A stretch of DNA of 61,166 bases from Nitrospirota bacterium. GTDB lineage: Bacteria > Nitrospirota > Thermodesulfovibrionia > Thermodesulfovibrionales > JdFR-88. How positions within the stretch are numbered: the first letter of the stretch is position 1; each line of letters opens with the position of its first letter. Made by a program: the position numbers and the translations under genes. Location: the NCBI GenBank assembly GCA_014874185.1, contig JACWAF010000012.1, positions 1 to 61,166 of the forward strand. The letters are read 5' to 3'. Below the pieces are notes generated by a model, which worked only from the letters and a program-made list of their open reading frames with translations, was not told the DNA's origin and made no database searches. Positions 1 through 9,296 of the stretch are shown here, piece after piece.

Positions 1-137
<137 letters not shown>

Positions 138-692
138 AACTTAGAAGAAACTCTTTAAATTGAAACGGGGCCTGCTTACGGTTTTCAAAGATCAATTTGA
201 AGGCAGAAAAAAAACTCTCCGCGATTTCCCTGGGGCGCAGAGCCAGAGGCTCTTTCCCTAAGTGGGTGCCCCGGCGGAAGTTTAGGGTTTCCGGGCTTTC
301 GCCTCGAAGCCACACCACTTGCCGCACTCAAGCTCCCATCCAGAGTTACTTAATCCCTTGGCTCGCTTTCCCCAGGGACAACCGCAGAGAATAATAAGCC
401 ATGCAGATGGCTTGCTTTTTAAAAGAACCATCGGCTTCAGGCTGCCTACCCTTCGCCTTCTATCCTTACAAATTTATTATGACATTTATCGAAATATTAT
501 GAAACCCCGAATTAGACTGAAAATATATATTTAAAGGCCATTTTTACCTTTATCCGCCGGTTTAATCGTCTTATTATATATATGCTCTTAAAAGGATATT
601 CTAAGGCGGCTTTCTAAATCCCGGCGCTAGGGTCTGGATTCCAAAGAGCAATAAAGAAATGAACAACTTTATTTATTATATCAAAGCCTGAC
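138..692 (-). other. 16S leader region, no protein gene
   Basis: About 555 bases between the 16S 5' end and the MBL hydrolase gene contain no credible CDS; the short ORFs lack support. On the minus strand this is the transcribed rRNA leader. It holds a boxA-like TGCTCTTTGG (650..641) and, just before the 16S, the AT-rich stretch ending in TTTGAAAACC that is typical of 16S leaders. A second TATAAT occurs at 578..573 but has no matching -35. I could not trace the processing stem, since its 3' half lies outside the window. Confidence 0.7.
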
Positions 693-703
693 TTAAAGCT
701 CAA
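675..703 (-). promoter_or_regulatory. Probable rrn promoter
   Basis: On the minus strand TTGAGC (703..698), a 17-nt spacer and TATAAT (680..675) form a near-consensus sigma70 promoter directed at the 16S gene. The boxA-like element follows about 25 nt downstream. The -35 and spacer overlap the last codons of the MBL hydrolase gene. Confidence 0.65.
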
Positions 704-1322
704 TCCCCTGATAAAATGGGTTCTCCCGGACCTCTTCGCCGATGGTGCTGGATGGCCCGTGGCCCGGTATAACCCGGGTATCTTCCGGCAGGGAGGCCAG
801 TTTCTTAAGAGACGCCAAAAGCCGCTCCATGCTGCCGCCGTAAAAATCCGTCCTGCCGATGGAGCCCGCAAACAGGGTGTCGCCGGTTATGACCACCCCC
901 TGCCCGTAGAGGCAGATGCCGCCCGGGCTGTGGCCAGGGGTATGGATGACCAGGAAGGTGAGCGGCCCGGCCTTCAATTCATCCCCGTCTTTCAGGATGA
1001 GGTCGGGCGGCGGGAGGTCTTCCAGCTCATATCCCCACATGGCGGCCTGGTCGCGCACCGCCCCGTATAGCTCAATTTCCGCCCCATGCACGGCAACAGG
1101 GGCCCCGGTCTTCCGTTTCAGCTCCGGGATGGCCCCCACGTGGTCGAAGTGGGCGTGGGTGCAGATTATATATTTCACCCTGATTCCGTTATCGTCCAAA
1201 AGGTTAAATATCCTGTCCGGCTCGTCTCCGGGGTCAACGACGATGCCCTCTTTGGTCCCGGCATCCCAGGCTATAACGCAGTTTGCCCCAAGGGGGCCCA
1301 GCTCAAGGGTTTTTAGAAGCAT
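693..1322 (-). CDS. MBL-fold metallo-hydrolase (glyoxalase II-like)
   Basis: A 209-residue metallo-beta-lactamase-fold hydrolase. The metal motif THAHFDH lies at about 55-61, followed by GHSPGG, GDTLFAGSIGRTD and a final GHGPSS, all in the order expected of the GloB/YcbL group. These are small single-domain proteins acting on thioesters such as S-lactoylglutathione; the substrate here is not known, and many anaerobes carry such homologues without a glutathione system. I chose the ATG at 1322 because the family usually begins with a sequence like MLLKTLELGPLGANC; a TTG at 1337 lies too close to the upstream GGAGG. Its start overlaps the end of murJ by 20 bp, so the two are probably cotranscribed. 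No signal peptide; cytoplasmic. Confidence 0.88.
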   Translation of the reverse strand: MLLKTLELGPLGANCVIAWDAGTKEGIVVDPGDEPDRIFNLLDDNGIRVKYIICTHAHFDHVGAIPELKRKTGAPVAVHGAEIELYGAVRDQAAMWGYELEDLPPPDLILKDGDELKAGPLTFLVIHTPGHSPGGICLYGQGVVITGDTLFAGSIGRTDFYGGSMERLLASLKKLASLPEDTRVIPGHGPSSTIGEEVRENPFYQGIEL

Positions 1323-2886
1323 AGCGGCTGGACGCAAACCTCCTTTTCAGGTAATCAATCAGATAGCCAAGCTCTTCGCTTTTTAGAAGATAACATACCA
1401 GCATGTAAATTCCTATGGAGAGGGCCACCCCGGCAGAAAGCCGGACCGCCTTTTCAAATGCCATGCCCGTGGCCTCCCACATGCCCGAGCGCAGGAACAG
1501 ATAGCCCCCCGCTCCCATCAGGGCGGAAGCCAGCACGGACTTCACGAACGAGCGCGCTATGCGCCTGCCCTCCACCCGGCCCAGTTTTTTTCTTAATAGA
1601 TAGAAGAGCACGGTGAAGTTGATCATGCTCGAGAGCGAGTTGGCCAGGGCGAGCCCGCTTGCCTTCAGAGGGAACATGAGCACTATACTGAGCACGATGT
1701 TTGCCGAAAGTGCAATGACGGCCGATTTCACGGGCCTTCTGGTGTCCTGCATGGAGTAGAACGTTGCGGCTATGACCCTCACGCCCACCATCGCCCATAT
1801 GCCCATCGAATAAAAAAGGAGGGCCTGCGCAGTACCGTCCACGGCCGCGAGATCGAACCTGCCCCGGTAGAAAAGCGTGCTTATTATCGGAAACCGAAGA
1901 GCGATAAGCCCCGCCATGGAGGGCAGGGTTATAAAAAAAAGCAGCCGCAGGGCGAACGAGAAATCCTGCCTCAGCGCCTCGAAATCCTTTTTGACCGCAT
2001 GGGACGAGAGCGCGGGCAGCACTGCAAGCCCCATCGCCACGCCGAATATGCCCACAGGGAAGTGTATGAGCCTCATCGAATAGAAAAGATAGGTAATGCT
2101 GCCGGCGGGCAGGAACGAGGCCAGCACGTTGCTGGTAACAATATTTATCTGGGCCACCGCCATGCCCACTGTTGCGGGCAGTATGAGCATTATTATCTTC
2201 CTCACGCCGGGGTCCCTGAACCTGAAATCGGGCCTGAAATCGTAGCCTGCCCTGAAATAAGAGGGCACCTGGAACAAAAACTGAGCGAACCCCCCTATCA
2301 GCACGCCCAATGCCGCGGCCAGTATGGCGTTATGCCGCGCAAGCACCATGGCGGTGGCTATCATGGCCAGATTGAAGACCGCCGAGGCCAGGGCTGGCAG
2401 GAAGTAGACGCCTGATGTGTTCAGGGAGCCCATCACGAGGGCGGCAAGGCTTATGAAGATCAGGAACGGGAACATCATCCGCGAGAGGTGCACCGTAAGC
2501 GCGAACTTCTGCGGGTCTTTCAGGAACCCGGGCGCGATGACGCTTATAATTCCGGGGGCGGCGACTATGCCTATCATGGTGATGACGCCAACCAAAAGCA
2601 CAAGGAGCGTAAACACCTTCCTCACCAGCCCGCGCGCGCCTTCCATGCCCTCTTTCACGTGGTACTCGCTCAGGACGGGGATGAACCCGGAAGACATGGA
2701 GCCCTCGGCGAAAAGCTCCCGAAGCAGGTTGGGTATCCTGAAAGAGACATAGAAGGCGTCCGAGACGCCGCTTGCCCCCAGGTAGAAGGCCAGCACCATG
2801 TCTCTTATGAAGCCCAGGACCCTGCTAATGAAAGTGGCTACGGACATCTGCCCGGCTGCGCGCGCGATCTTGCCCTTGGAAGTCAT
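1303..2886 (-). CDS. murJ: Lipid II flippase MurJ (MviN)
   Basis: A 527-residue polytopic membrane protein of the MOP exporter superfamily, MurJ branch, which moves lipid II across the inner membrane for peptidoglycan synthesis. The N-terminus has the family-typical pattern RVLGFIRDMVLA and, further on, EGSMSSGFIPVLSEY (compare the EGA-x-AFVPV motif). About 14 hydrophobic segments are visible. The ATG at 2886 is preferred over the longer ORF because the upstream 32 codons are low-complexity non-family sequence and a TATAAT sits at 2898..2893, six nt before the ATG, which would make the mRNA leaderless. There is no Shine-Dalgarno. The stop overlaps the downstream MBL hydrolase. Confidence 0.95.
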   Translation of the reverse strand: MTSKGKIARAAGQMSVATFISRVLGFIRDMVLAFYLGASGVSDAFYVSFRIPNLLRELFAEGSMSSGFIPVLSEYHVKEGMEGARGLVRKVFTLLVLLVGVITMIGIVAAPGIISVIAPGFLKDPQKFALTVHLSRMMFPFLIFISLAALVMGSLNTSGVYFLPALASAVFNLAMIATAMVLARHNAILAAALGVLIGGFAQFLFQVPSYFRAGYDFRPDFRFRDPGVRKIIMLILPATVGMAVAQINIVTSNVLASFLPAGSITYLFYSMRLIHFPVGIFGVAMGLAVLPALSSHAVKKDFEALRQDFSFALRLLFFITLPSMAGLIALRFPIISTLFYRGRFDLAAVDGTAQALLFYSMGIWAMVGVRVIAATFYSMQDTRRPVKSAVIALSANIVLSIVLMFPLKASGLALANSLSSMINFTVLFYLLRKKLGRVEGRRIARSFVKSVLASALMGAGGYLFLRSGMWEATGMAFEKAVRLSAGVALSIGIYMLVCYLLKSEELGYLIDYLKRRFASSRYASKNP

Positions 2887-2892
2887 CAGGGA

Positions 2893-2898
2893 ATTATA
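2893..2898 (-). promoter_or_regulatory. -10 element, murJ (leaderless type)
   Basis: TATAAT on the minus strand ends six nt before the murJ ATG. No convincing -35 hexamer is visible 16-18 nt upstream. Confidence 0.4.
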
Positions 2899-3669
2899 AC
2901 ATTTGAAATTCGGGGGTGATTCCGTAGGAGATAGAAAATTAAAACAAGCAAAAAGATTTTCATATCCAATCCCGCCCGCCACCCCTTATCTGTATGAGGG
3001 CAAGCCCCTCATACTCCCCGGAAAACAACAAAAAGGTGGTAGCCCGCAGGGGGGCGCTCCTCCGCGGCTGTGGATTGCCCTCGCAAGGTGCGGCCTCGAA
3101 TGGGAAGGCCATTCTTCGGCCGATAAGAATTTATCCCGCCCTTCGGGCTCAAATATTTTCTCGGGCGTCCTCGCCCGCTTCGGAGCATCTCCCCCTGTGG
3201 GCATATACGCTCGTTTAGAGTATGTCGTTTGCCTTACCTGCTACCAGACCTGTCCAAGATAAATTTTTTGGACAGCATTTCAATTAAGGGGAAAAGCGAA
3301 AATAGTTCGTCATTCCCGCAGGCCTTAAGCGGGAATGACGAGGCCCGGCGTCTTTTGGACAGCATTCGGGGGCCTGATTCCGGGCGAGAAGGCAAGGCTT
3401 GTCCAAAAGACTGCTATTTCAACAAGTCATTTCTCTTAAAAGGGTCTTTTCGTGGGAGTCACCCGCCCACGGGTGACCCGATCCGCTTTGGAGCAGAAAG
3501 GTCCTTTTTAGATTATCTTGGACAGCAGTGGTTTGCAAAACCTGAACCAGCATAGAAAATAGTTCGTCATTCCCGCGAAAGCGGGAATCCAGATTTGATG
3601 AGTTTTCATTTTTGTGGGGAGTCACTGAGCGACCCGGGGCAAATCCCGATTGTTAAGAGAAAACTGCAT
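2899..3669. repeat. Repeat-rich intergenic region without a gene
   Basis: Roughly 770 bases without a credible CDS. They contain: a segment starting near 2968 that recurs at about 40759 (cccgcccgccacccctta, then a variable tail); hairpins such as TATGAGGG/CCCCTCATA near 2993 and GTCACCCG/CGGGTGAC at 3457..3476; two copies of ATAGTTCGTCATTCCCGC (3303 and 3559), the second running into the dRS3-like palindrome ATTCCCGCGAAAGCGGGAAT; and four TTGGACAG/CTGTCCAA motifs at about 3249, 3273, 3355 and 3400, two of which form a perfect 12-bp inverted repeat (3350..3361 and 3400..3411). It looks like a landing zone of nested small repeats. I see no known RNA gene in it. Confidence 0.6.
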
Positions 3670-3697
3670 TTGCCGTTTATGATAAAATATTTAATAT
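3670..3697 (+). promoter_or_regulatory. Promoter of the dCMP deaminase-cdaA-glmM operon
   Basis: TTGCCG (3670..3675), a 16-nt spacer and TAATAT (3692..3697) precede the operon. A GGGGAGG ribosome site follows at 3712..3718. Confidence 0.45.
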
Positions 3698-3724
3698 TTT
3701 TTCTTTCCTTTGGGGAGGCGGCGA

Positions 3725-4201
3725 TTGAAAACATTTAAACGGCCGGACTGGGACGAGTACTTCATAAACATCGCCAGGGCCGTCTCCACGCGCGCAACCT
3801 GCATGAGGCGCAAATACGGCGCCGTGATCACAAAGGACAACACCATCGTAAGCACGGGGTATAACGGGGCATCCAGGGGGGTTGTGGACTGCCTTGAGGC
3901 GGGCCAGTGCACCAGGCAGGTGCTGCAGATACCGCACGGCGAGCGCTATGAGCTGTGCCACAGCGTGCACGCGGAGGCAAACGCGATAATCCGCGCCTCG
4001 CAGGAGGAATTAAGCGGCGCAACCATCTACATCTCCGGCGTGGGCGGCGAGGACGGATGCGAATGCGAATCCGAGCCCTGCATGATGTGCAAGCGCATGA
4101 TACTGAACGCCCGGATAGCCAAGGTGGTCTACTCCAACGGGAAAGGCGGCCTCAGGAAGATAAACCCGCTCCGATGGGCCCGCTCCGACAAACGCCTCTG
4201 A
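3725..4201 (+). CDS. comEB: dCMP deaminase (ComEB-like)
   Basis: A 158-residue zinc-dependent deoxycytidylate deaminase, which makes dUMP for thymidylate synthesis. The catalytic zinc motif is HAE at 82-84 with CMMC at 119-122. Extra cysteines near 26, 56 and 62 match the second metal or allosteric region of bacterial and phage dCMP deaminases. The start is taken as TTG at 3725 because GGGGAGG lies six nt upstream; an in-frame TTG at 3710 would place the Shine-Dalgarno inside the gene. The stop overlaps the next start by one base (TGATG), so translation is probably coupled to cdaA. Confidence 0.9.
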   Translation: MKTFKRPDWDEYFINIARAVSTRATCMRRKYGAVITKDNTIVSTGYNGASRGVVDCLEAGQCTRQVLQIPHGERYELCHSVHAEANAIIRASQEELSGATIYISGVGGEDGCECESEPCMMCKRMILNARIAKVVYSNGKGGLRKINPLRWARSDKRL

Positions 4202-4971
4202 TGCGGCAGATAATAAGCCAGTTCACCATCTACGACCTGATAGACATCTTCCTTGTCGCGCTCGTCGTCTATCGGCTCCTCCTTATAGTAAAAGGCACCA
4301 AGGCCGCCCAGATGCTGATCGGCCTGGCGGTCCTGCTGCTGGCCTCGATAGTGGCCAGGTACTTCCACCTGATCACCCTGGACTGGCTCCTGCAAAGTTT
4401 CTGGGCCTATATAGTCATCGCGCTTGTGGTCATATTCCAGCCGGAGATAAGGAGGGCCCTGGCAAAGATGGGCGAGACCTCGTTCCTGCAGGCATTCACC
4501 ACGGCGGAAGAACTGAAATCGATCGAGGAGATAGTGCGCGCCGCCGTATCGCTCGCCAACAGGAAGATAGGCGCCCTGATCGTCCTCGAGCGCGAGACCG
4601 AGTTGAAGGACTTTATCGAAATAGGCGTGCCGCTTGACGCGCGGGTGTCCAGGGAGATACTTCTGAGCATCTTCCACCCCAGCTCGCCCATCCACGACGG
4701 GGCGGCCATCATAAGGGGAAACCGCATAGCGGCGGCGGGCTGTTTCCTGCCCATCACGCTCACGGCGGACTTGAAGAAGACGCTGGGCACAAGGCACCGC
4801 GCCGCCCTTGGCATCACGGAGGAGACCGACGCCGTCGCGATAGTGGTCTCCGAGGAGACGGGCGGCATCTCGCTTGCCATGAATGGAAAACTTATGGAGC
4901 AGCTAGATATGACTGCATTAAGGCAGGCCCTTACGGAGGTGTTCACCGCCTCCAAGAAGGCGCAAAAATGA
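4201..4971 (+). CDS. cdaA: Diadenylate cyclase CdaA (DisA_N domain)
   Basis: A 256-residue membrane-bound diadenylate cyclase that makes c-di-AMP from two ATP. Three hydrophobic segments occupy about residues 10-82. The DAC domain follows, with the ATP-binding DGA in PIHDGAAI (166-168) and the RHR in GTRHRAALG (198-200), both intact, so an active enzyme is expected. The start ATG at 4201 shares one base with the preceding stop, and its end overlaps ybbR by four bases. The order cdaA-ybbR-glmM is the classic c-di-AMP/cell-wall cluster, in which CdaR and GlmM regulate the cyclase. Confidence 0.95.
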   Translation: MRQIISQFTIYDLIDIFLVALVVYRLLLIVKGTKAAQMLIGLAVLLLASIVARYFHLITLDWLLQSFWAYIVIALVVIFQPEIRRALAKMGETSFLQAFTTAEELKSIEEIVRAAVSLANRKIGALIVLERETELKDFIEIGVPLDARVSREILLSIFHPSSPIHDGAAIIRGNRIAAAGCFLPITLTADLKKTLGTRHRAALGITEETDAVAIVVSEETGGISLAMNGKLMEQLDMTALRQALTEVFTASKKAQK

Positions 4972-5609
4972 TAAAAGAGATGATCAGGAACAACCTCTGG
5001 CTGAAAGTCGCGGCCCTGGTGCTGGCCATTATCTTATGGCTTTTCGTGATCTTCAGGACGCAGGCGGAGGTCTCCATGGAGGTGGAGCCGCGGATTAAGA
5101 ACGCGCCCGGGGACATGTGCGTAATGGACCAGAAGCCCTCCACCATAAACATCGTCCTGCGGGGAAACGAGAACTTCCTGCAAAGGCTCAAGCCCTCAGA
5201 CGTGCGGGTTTCGGTTTATGTCCAGGAGCCCAGGAGGGGGCGCGTGTATGTGCCCATTAAAAAAGAGAACGTGAAGCTCCCGCCCCATACCTACGTGGTG
5301 GGCTTGAATCCGGCGGGGATTTGGCTTACCCTTGAGGAGAAGACGAAGACCGTCCTGCCCATAAAACCCCAGATAATAGGGGAGCCGGCGAAGGGGTTTG
5401 TTGTTGAGAGGATAGAAACAGACCCGGACGTTGCGGAGATAGAGTGCGCCCGGGAGGAACTGAAGAGCATCTACACGGAGCCGGTGGACATATCGGGCGA
5501 GAACAGGACCGTGGAGCAGGAAGTGGCCCTCAGGGGCCCCGAAAAGTCTACCGGCGTGAGTCCCGAACAGGTGAAAGTCAAGGTGTTCATAAAACGGAGG
5601 ACGCGATGA
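4968..5609 (+). CDS. cdaR: YbbR-domain protein (CdaR-like)
   Basis: A 213-residue protein with one N-terminal membrane segment (about residues 12-27, after a short basic start) and a YbbR-type beta-rich extracytoplasmic region. It has only two to three YbbR repeats, fewer than Bacillus CdaR. CdaR binds and tunes CdaA in Firmicutes; the same role is inferred here from gene order. The start overlaps cdaA in an ATGA and the end overlaps glmM in an ATGA, so all three are translationally coupled. No catalytic motif. Confidence 0.85.
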   Translation: MIKEMIRNNLWLKVAALVLAIILWLFVIFRTQAEVSMEVEPRIKNAPGDMCVMDQKPSTINIVLRGNENFLQRLKPSDVRVSVYVQEPRRGRVYVPIKKENVKLPPHTYVVGLNPAGIWLTLEEKTKTVLPIKPQIIGEPAKGFVVERIETDPDVAEIECAREELKSIYTEPVDISGENRTVEQEVALRGPEKSTGVSPEQVKVKVFIKRRTR

Positions 5610-6946
5610 AACTCTTCGGCACCGACGGCATAAGAGGCAAGGTCAACGAGCACCCGGTAGACCCGCAGACCGTCCTCAAGGTGGGGATGGCGGCCGCCAT
5701 TGTCCTGAAAAAAGAATACGGCAAAAATATGGTCCTCATCGGAAAGGACACCAGGCTCTCTGGTTACATGCTGGAGAGCGCCCTCACCTGCGGCATCTGC
5801 TCCATGGGGATGAACGTCACCCTCACCGGCCCGATGCCCACCCCTGGCGTGGCCTTCCTCACCAAGACGATGCGGATAGACGCGGGCGTTGTAATCTCCG
5901 CCTCCCACAACCCCTATGACGACAACGGGATAAAGTTTTTCAGCGGCCAGGGCTTCAAACTGCCCGACCGGCTGGAAGAGGAGATAGAGCGCCTGGTGCA
6001 TGAAAACCGCTTCGAAAACAGGCCCTCCGGCGCGGGCATAGGCCGCACTTACAGGCTTGAGGATGCCAAGGGCAGGTATATCGAATATATAAAATCCACC
6101 ATACCCAAGGGCGAGACCCTCGAAGGGCTTAAGGTGGTTGTTGACTGCGCGAACGGGGCGGCCTACAGGATCACCCCCTGGGTGCTGGAAGAGCTTGGGG
6201 CCGAGGTGATAAACATCAATAACTCCCCCGACGGGCTGAATATAAACGAGGGCTGCGGCTCTTTGAACCCCGAACTCCTGAAAGACGCCGTCCTGAAGCA
6301 CAAGGCCCATGTGGGCGTGGCCCATGACGGCGACGCGGACAGGACCATCCTAATCGACGAAAAGGGCCAGGTGGTGGACGGCGACCACGTGATGGGCATA
6401 TGGGCCACAGAGCTTAAAAGCGAAAAGAAGCTGAAGAAGAACACCGTGGTCTCCACCGTAATGAGCAACCTGGGTCTGGAGCATTATCTGGACTCCCGGG
6501 GCATACGCCTTATAAGGACCAGGGTGGGCGACAGATATGTGACCGAAGAGATGATGCGCGGCGGATACGTGCTGGGCGGGGAACAGTCAGGCCATATCGT
6601 GAACCTGGGGCTGAATACCACCGGTGACGGGCCGATTACGGCCCTGCACATAATTTACCTGATGAAGAAGACGGGGCTCCCGCTCTCGGAACTGAAAGCG
6701 CCGATCCCCATCTATCCTCAGGTGCTTATAAACGTGGAGGTGAAGGCCAGGCCGGACCTCTCGAAGGTGGCCGGGCTTGAGGACTTCATAAGGAACTCCG
6801 AGAAGGAGCTTGCGGGGGAGGGCCGGGTGCTGGTGCGGGCTTCGGGCACAGAGCCCAAGGTGCGTGTGATGGTCGAGGGGAGCAGGGATGATGCGGTAAG
6901 GAGCACGGCCGAGCGCATCGCCTCTTTCCTCAGGGAAAATATCTAG
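5606..6946 (+). CDS. glmM: Phosphoglucosamine mutase GlmM
   Basis: A 446-residue alpha-D-phosphohexomutase converting glucosamine-6-phosphate to glucosamine-1-phosphate on the way to UDP-GlcNAc. The N-terminus KLFGTDGIRG and the phosphoserine loop ISASHNP (Ser near 100) are typical of GlmM. The metal loop DGDADR is near residue 240 and the sugar loop GEQSGH and phosphate loop RASGTEPKVRVM follow in order. The ATG at 5606 overlaps the ybbR stop and has GGAGG just upstream. Its length equals the family norm. Confidence 0.97.
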   Translation: MKLFGTDGIRGKVNEHPVDPQTVLKVGMAAAIVLKKEYGKNMVLIGKDTRLSGYMLESALTCGICSMGMNVTLTGPMPTPGVAFLTKTMRIDAGVVISASHNPYDDNGIKFFSGQGFKLPDRLEEEIERLVHENRFENRPSGAGIGRTYRLEDAKGRYIEYIKSTIPKGETLEGLKVVVDCANGAAYRITPWVLEELGAEVININNSPDGLNINEGCGSLNPELLKDAVLKHKAHVGVAHDGDADRTILIDEKGQVVDGDHVMGIWATELKSEKKLKKNTVVSTVMSNLGLEHYLDSRGIRLIRTRVGDRYVTEEMMRGGYVLGGEQSGHIVNLGLNTTGDGPITALHIIYLMKKTGLPLSELKAPIPIYPQVLINVEVKARPDLSKVAGLEDFIRNSEKELAGEGRVLVRASGTEPKVRVMVEGSRDDAVRSTAERIASFLRENI

Positions 6947-6952
6947 AAGCCA

Positions 6953-9256
6953 TTGGGCGCGCTCCTTGGCTTCCTGGCTGGGGCGGGGCTCTTCCATCTC
7001 TGGCGTTTCTTCCCGGTTACGTCGATATTGCTTTCATCCGTTCTGATTTTCCTGTTCATTTATAAAAAAAGGGCCGCCGCGATCTTTCCCGTTTTATTTC
7101 TCTTAACAGGCTTTTTTTATGCGGACTTCAGATACGAACCGCCGCCGCGATTTGAAGGCGGCGGGAAGCTTATCGTAACCGGCTATCCGGGGCTTTCGCA
7201 TGATGGCCGGAACGGCCCCATCCAGCGGATACATATTAAAGAAGCAAAAGACGAAACCGGAAGACTTTACCCTCTGAATGAAATCAATATTGATGACGCA
7301 AGCCCGCTGGAGCCGGGCCATGAATACACCCTCCTTTTAAAGATAAAACCGCCCCATATCCGCCTGAATCCCGGCGGGCCGTTTCAGAAGAGGTTCAGCG
7401 CGCAGCTTCTCACCGTGCTCGGAAAAAGTCCGGGCAGCGTTATTGAGCGGATACGGGGCAGGCTGAACCAATTTTACGCCGCGCATTTCGAGCAGGACAA
7501 TGCCGGTTTCATAGCATCCGTGATAACGGGCGAGCGGGCCCTTCTGGACCAGCGGCTGTGGGACAGTTTCAACAACGCCGGGGTAGGTCATCTCCTGAGC
7601 ATATCCGGGGCGCACTTCGGCATCTTCAGCGTGTGCGTATTTTTCGTGCTCAGGCAATTGTTCGGCCTTCTTCCATTAAAATGGCTGGAGCGCATGTCTC
7701 TCCACGTCACGCCCGCGCAGGCGGGCGCGGCCCTTACCCTGCCCTTCATAACGGGCTACCTGCTCCTTTCGGGAATGGAAGTGCCCGCGGTGCGGTCTTT
7801 CGTAATGATCAGCCTCTTCCTGGTCGGACTCCTGATAGGAAGGAGGCGGGCCTGGCTCGCCGGTCTGCTCTTTTCGGCGGTGATAATAGTGCTGGCCGAC
7901 CCATCCGCCATCCTCGACGTCCCGTTCCAGCTCTCGTTTTTTTCGGTTTTTTTCATAGGGGCGTTTACTTCGAATATAAAAAATATGCAGAAAGGCCGGC
8001 TGGGCAAATACGTTCTTGGAAGCCTTATGGTAAGCCTCTCGGCCATATTGGGGATACTGCCCCTTACGGCATTTTATTTCCACAAGGCCTCGCTTGTCTC
8101 TCCGGCTTCAAACCTCATCATGGTTCCTTTTGCCGGGTTCGTTCTTGTGCCCCTTTACCTGGCGTCCTCGGTTATTTATCTCATCTCCGGCCATTTTCCT
8201 CTAATATGGCTATCGGGCTGGCTCACGGGCATTTTCCTGAAGACGGCTGGCCTTTTTTCAGACCTCCCCTTCTCGCATATCAGGCTGGCGGCCTTCCCGC
8301 CCGGACTCCTCTTTCTGAGCTATCCCTTCCTGGTCCTCTTTTCGCTTAGAAGGAAAACGGTCTTCGCCGCGCTCGCCGTGCTCCCGTTCGCCCTTTTCAT
8401 AGCGCTTTCCTTTTTTAAAACGCCTTCTTTGAAGGTGGCGTTTCTGGATGCCGGGGAGGGGGACGCCTCGGTCGTGAGCCTTCCTGACGGTAAGGTGCTG
8501 GCCGTGGACACGGGGCCGACAGGAGTAGAGGAGGCATCCTATCTGGATTACACCGGAACGGGGAAGATAGACGCGCTGGCGCTCTCGCATCCTCATTCGG
8601 ACCATACGGCCGGAGCGGGCTGCCTGCTTGACAGGTTCAAAGTGGGCGAGATCTGGGACAATTCGGATTTCAGCTATTCGGGAAAGCTCTTTGACGGGGT
8701 CCCCCGGAAGAGCCTCTCCAGGGGGGACACACTTGCGGGCAAGGGGTACAGGATAACCGTGCTTCACCCCTATAAGGGTTTTGACGGCGGCGGAAACGAC
8801 AATTCCCGGACGAACGACCGCTCGCTTGTCCTCAAAATAGAAGACGGCCAGGGAAGGGGCGTGCTCTTCACCGGCGACATCGGCGAGAGAGCGGAAGAAG
8901 ACCTGATACGGGCCGAAGATATTTCGGGGCTGAATTTTCTGGGATGCTATTGCCTGAAGGTGCCCCACCACGGCTCAAGCCATTCCGTCTCGCTGGAGTT
9001 CATCCGGCGGGCGCACCCGGGGCTGGCCGTGATCACCGCCGGGGCGGGCAACGTATTCGGGTTTCCCCGCCCGGAGACCCTGGCGGAGCTTTCCGGCATC
9101 AGAGTGCTCCGGCCGGACCTGGAAGGCACGATACTGCTGGACTTCAAAAGAAACGGGGTGGAGGTGAGCAGATATTCCGATCTCATCCTCAGAGAGCGGC
9201 CAGGCCTTGAGGGCGAGCTGCACAACCTGCGGTATCTTTTTTCCGTGCTGCGATAA
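6953..9256 (+). CDS. comEC: ComEC/Rec2-family DNA uptake channel
   Basis: A 767-residue inner-membrane protein for passage of single-stranded DNA during transformation. It has an N-terminal DUF4131-like part with membrane segments, the central multi-pass Competence domain (including LLSISGAHFGIF, the family signature) and a C-terminal metallo-beta-lactamase domain with SHPHSDH near residue 545 and FTGDI and PHHGSSHS further on. All three domains are complete. It starts at a TTG six bases after the glmM stop, without a strong Shine-Dalgarno, and is probably the last gene of this operon. A full-length ComEC with a small HhH protein (20313) suggests possible natural competence. Confidence 0.93.
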   Translation: MGALLGFLAGAGLFHLWRFFPVTSILLSSVLIFLFIYKKRAAAIFPVLFLLTGFFYADFRYEPPPRFEGGGKLIVTGYPGLSHDGRNGPIQRIHIKEAKDETGRLYPLNEINIDDASPLEPGHEYTLLLKIKPPHIRLNPGGPFQKRFSAQLLTVLGKSPGSVIERIRGRLNQFYAAHFEQDNAGFIASVITGERALLDQRLWDSFNNAGVGHLLSISGAHFGIFSVCVFFVLRQLFGLLPLKWLERMSLHVTPAQAGAALTLPFITGYLLLSGMEVPAVRSFVMISLFLVGLLIGRRRAWLAGLLFSAVIIVLADPSAILDVPFQLSFFSVFFIGAFTSNIKNMQKGRLGKYVLGSLMVSLSAILGILPLTAFYFHKASLVSPASNLIMVPFAGFVLVPLYLASSVIYLISGHFPLIWLSGWLTGIFLKTAGLFSDLPFSHIRLAAFPPGLLFLSYPFLVLFSLRRKTVFAALAVLPFALFIALSFFKTPSLKVAFLDAGEGDASVVSLPDGKVLAVDTGPTGVEEASYLDYTGTGKIDALALSHPHSDHTAGAGCLLDRFKVGEIWDNSDFSYSGKLFDGVPRKSLSRGDTLAGKGYRITVLHPYKGFDGGGNDNSRTNDRSLVLKIEDGQGRGVLFTGDIGERAEEDLIRAEDISGLNFLGCYCLKVPHHGSSHSVSLEFIRRAHPGLAVITAGAGNVFGFPRPETLAELSGIRVLRPDLEGTILLDFKRNGVEVSRYSDLILRERPGLEGELHNLRYLFSVLR

Positions 9257-9296
9257 TTTTATACTTTAAGCGAGAGGCGGGCAGGAGGGAGATGAA

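Noticed and set aside
2903-3262. 119-residue ORF in the repeat region
   Set aside because: Made of repeat sequence found elsewhere; overlapping ORFs in other frames are equally long, and no ribosome site is present.
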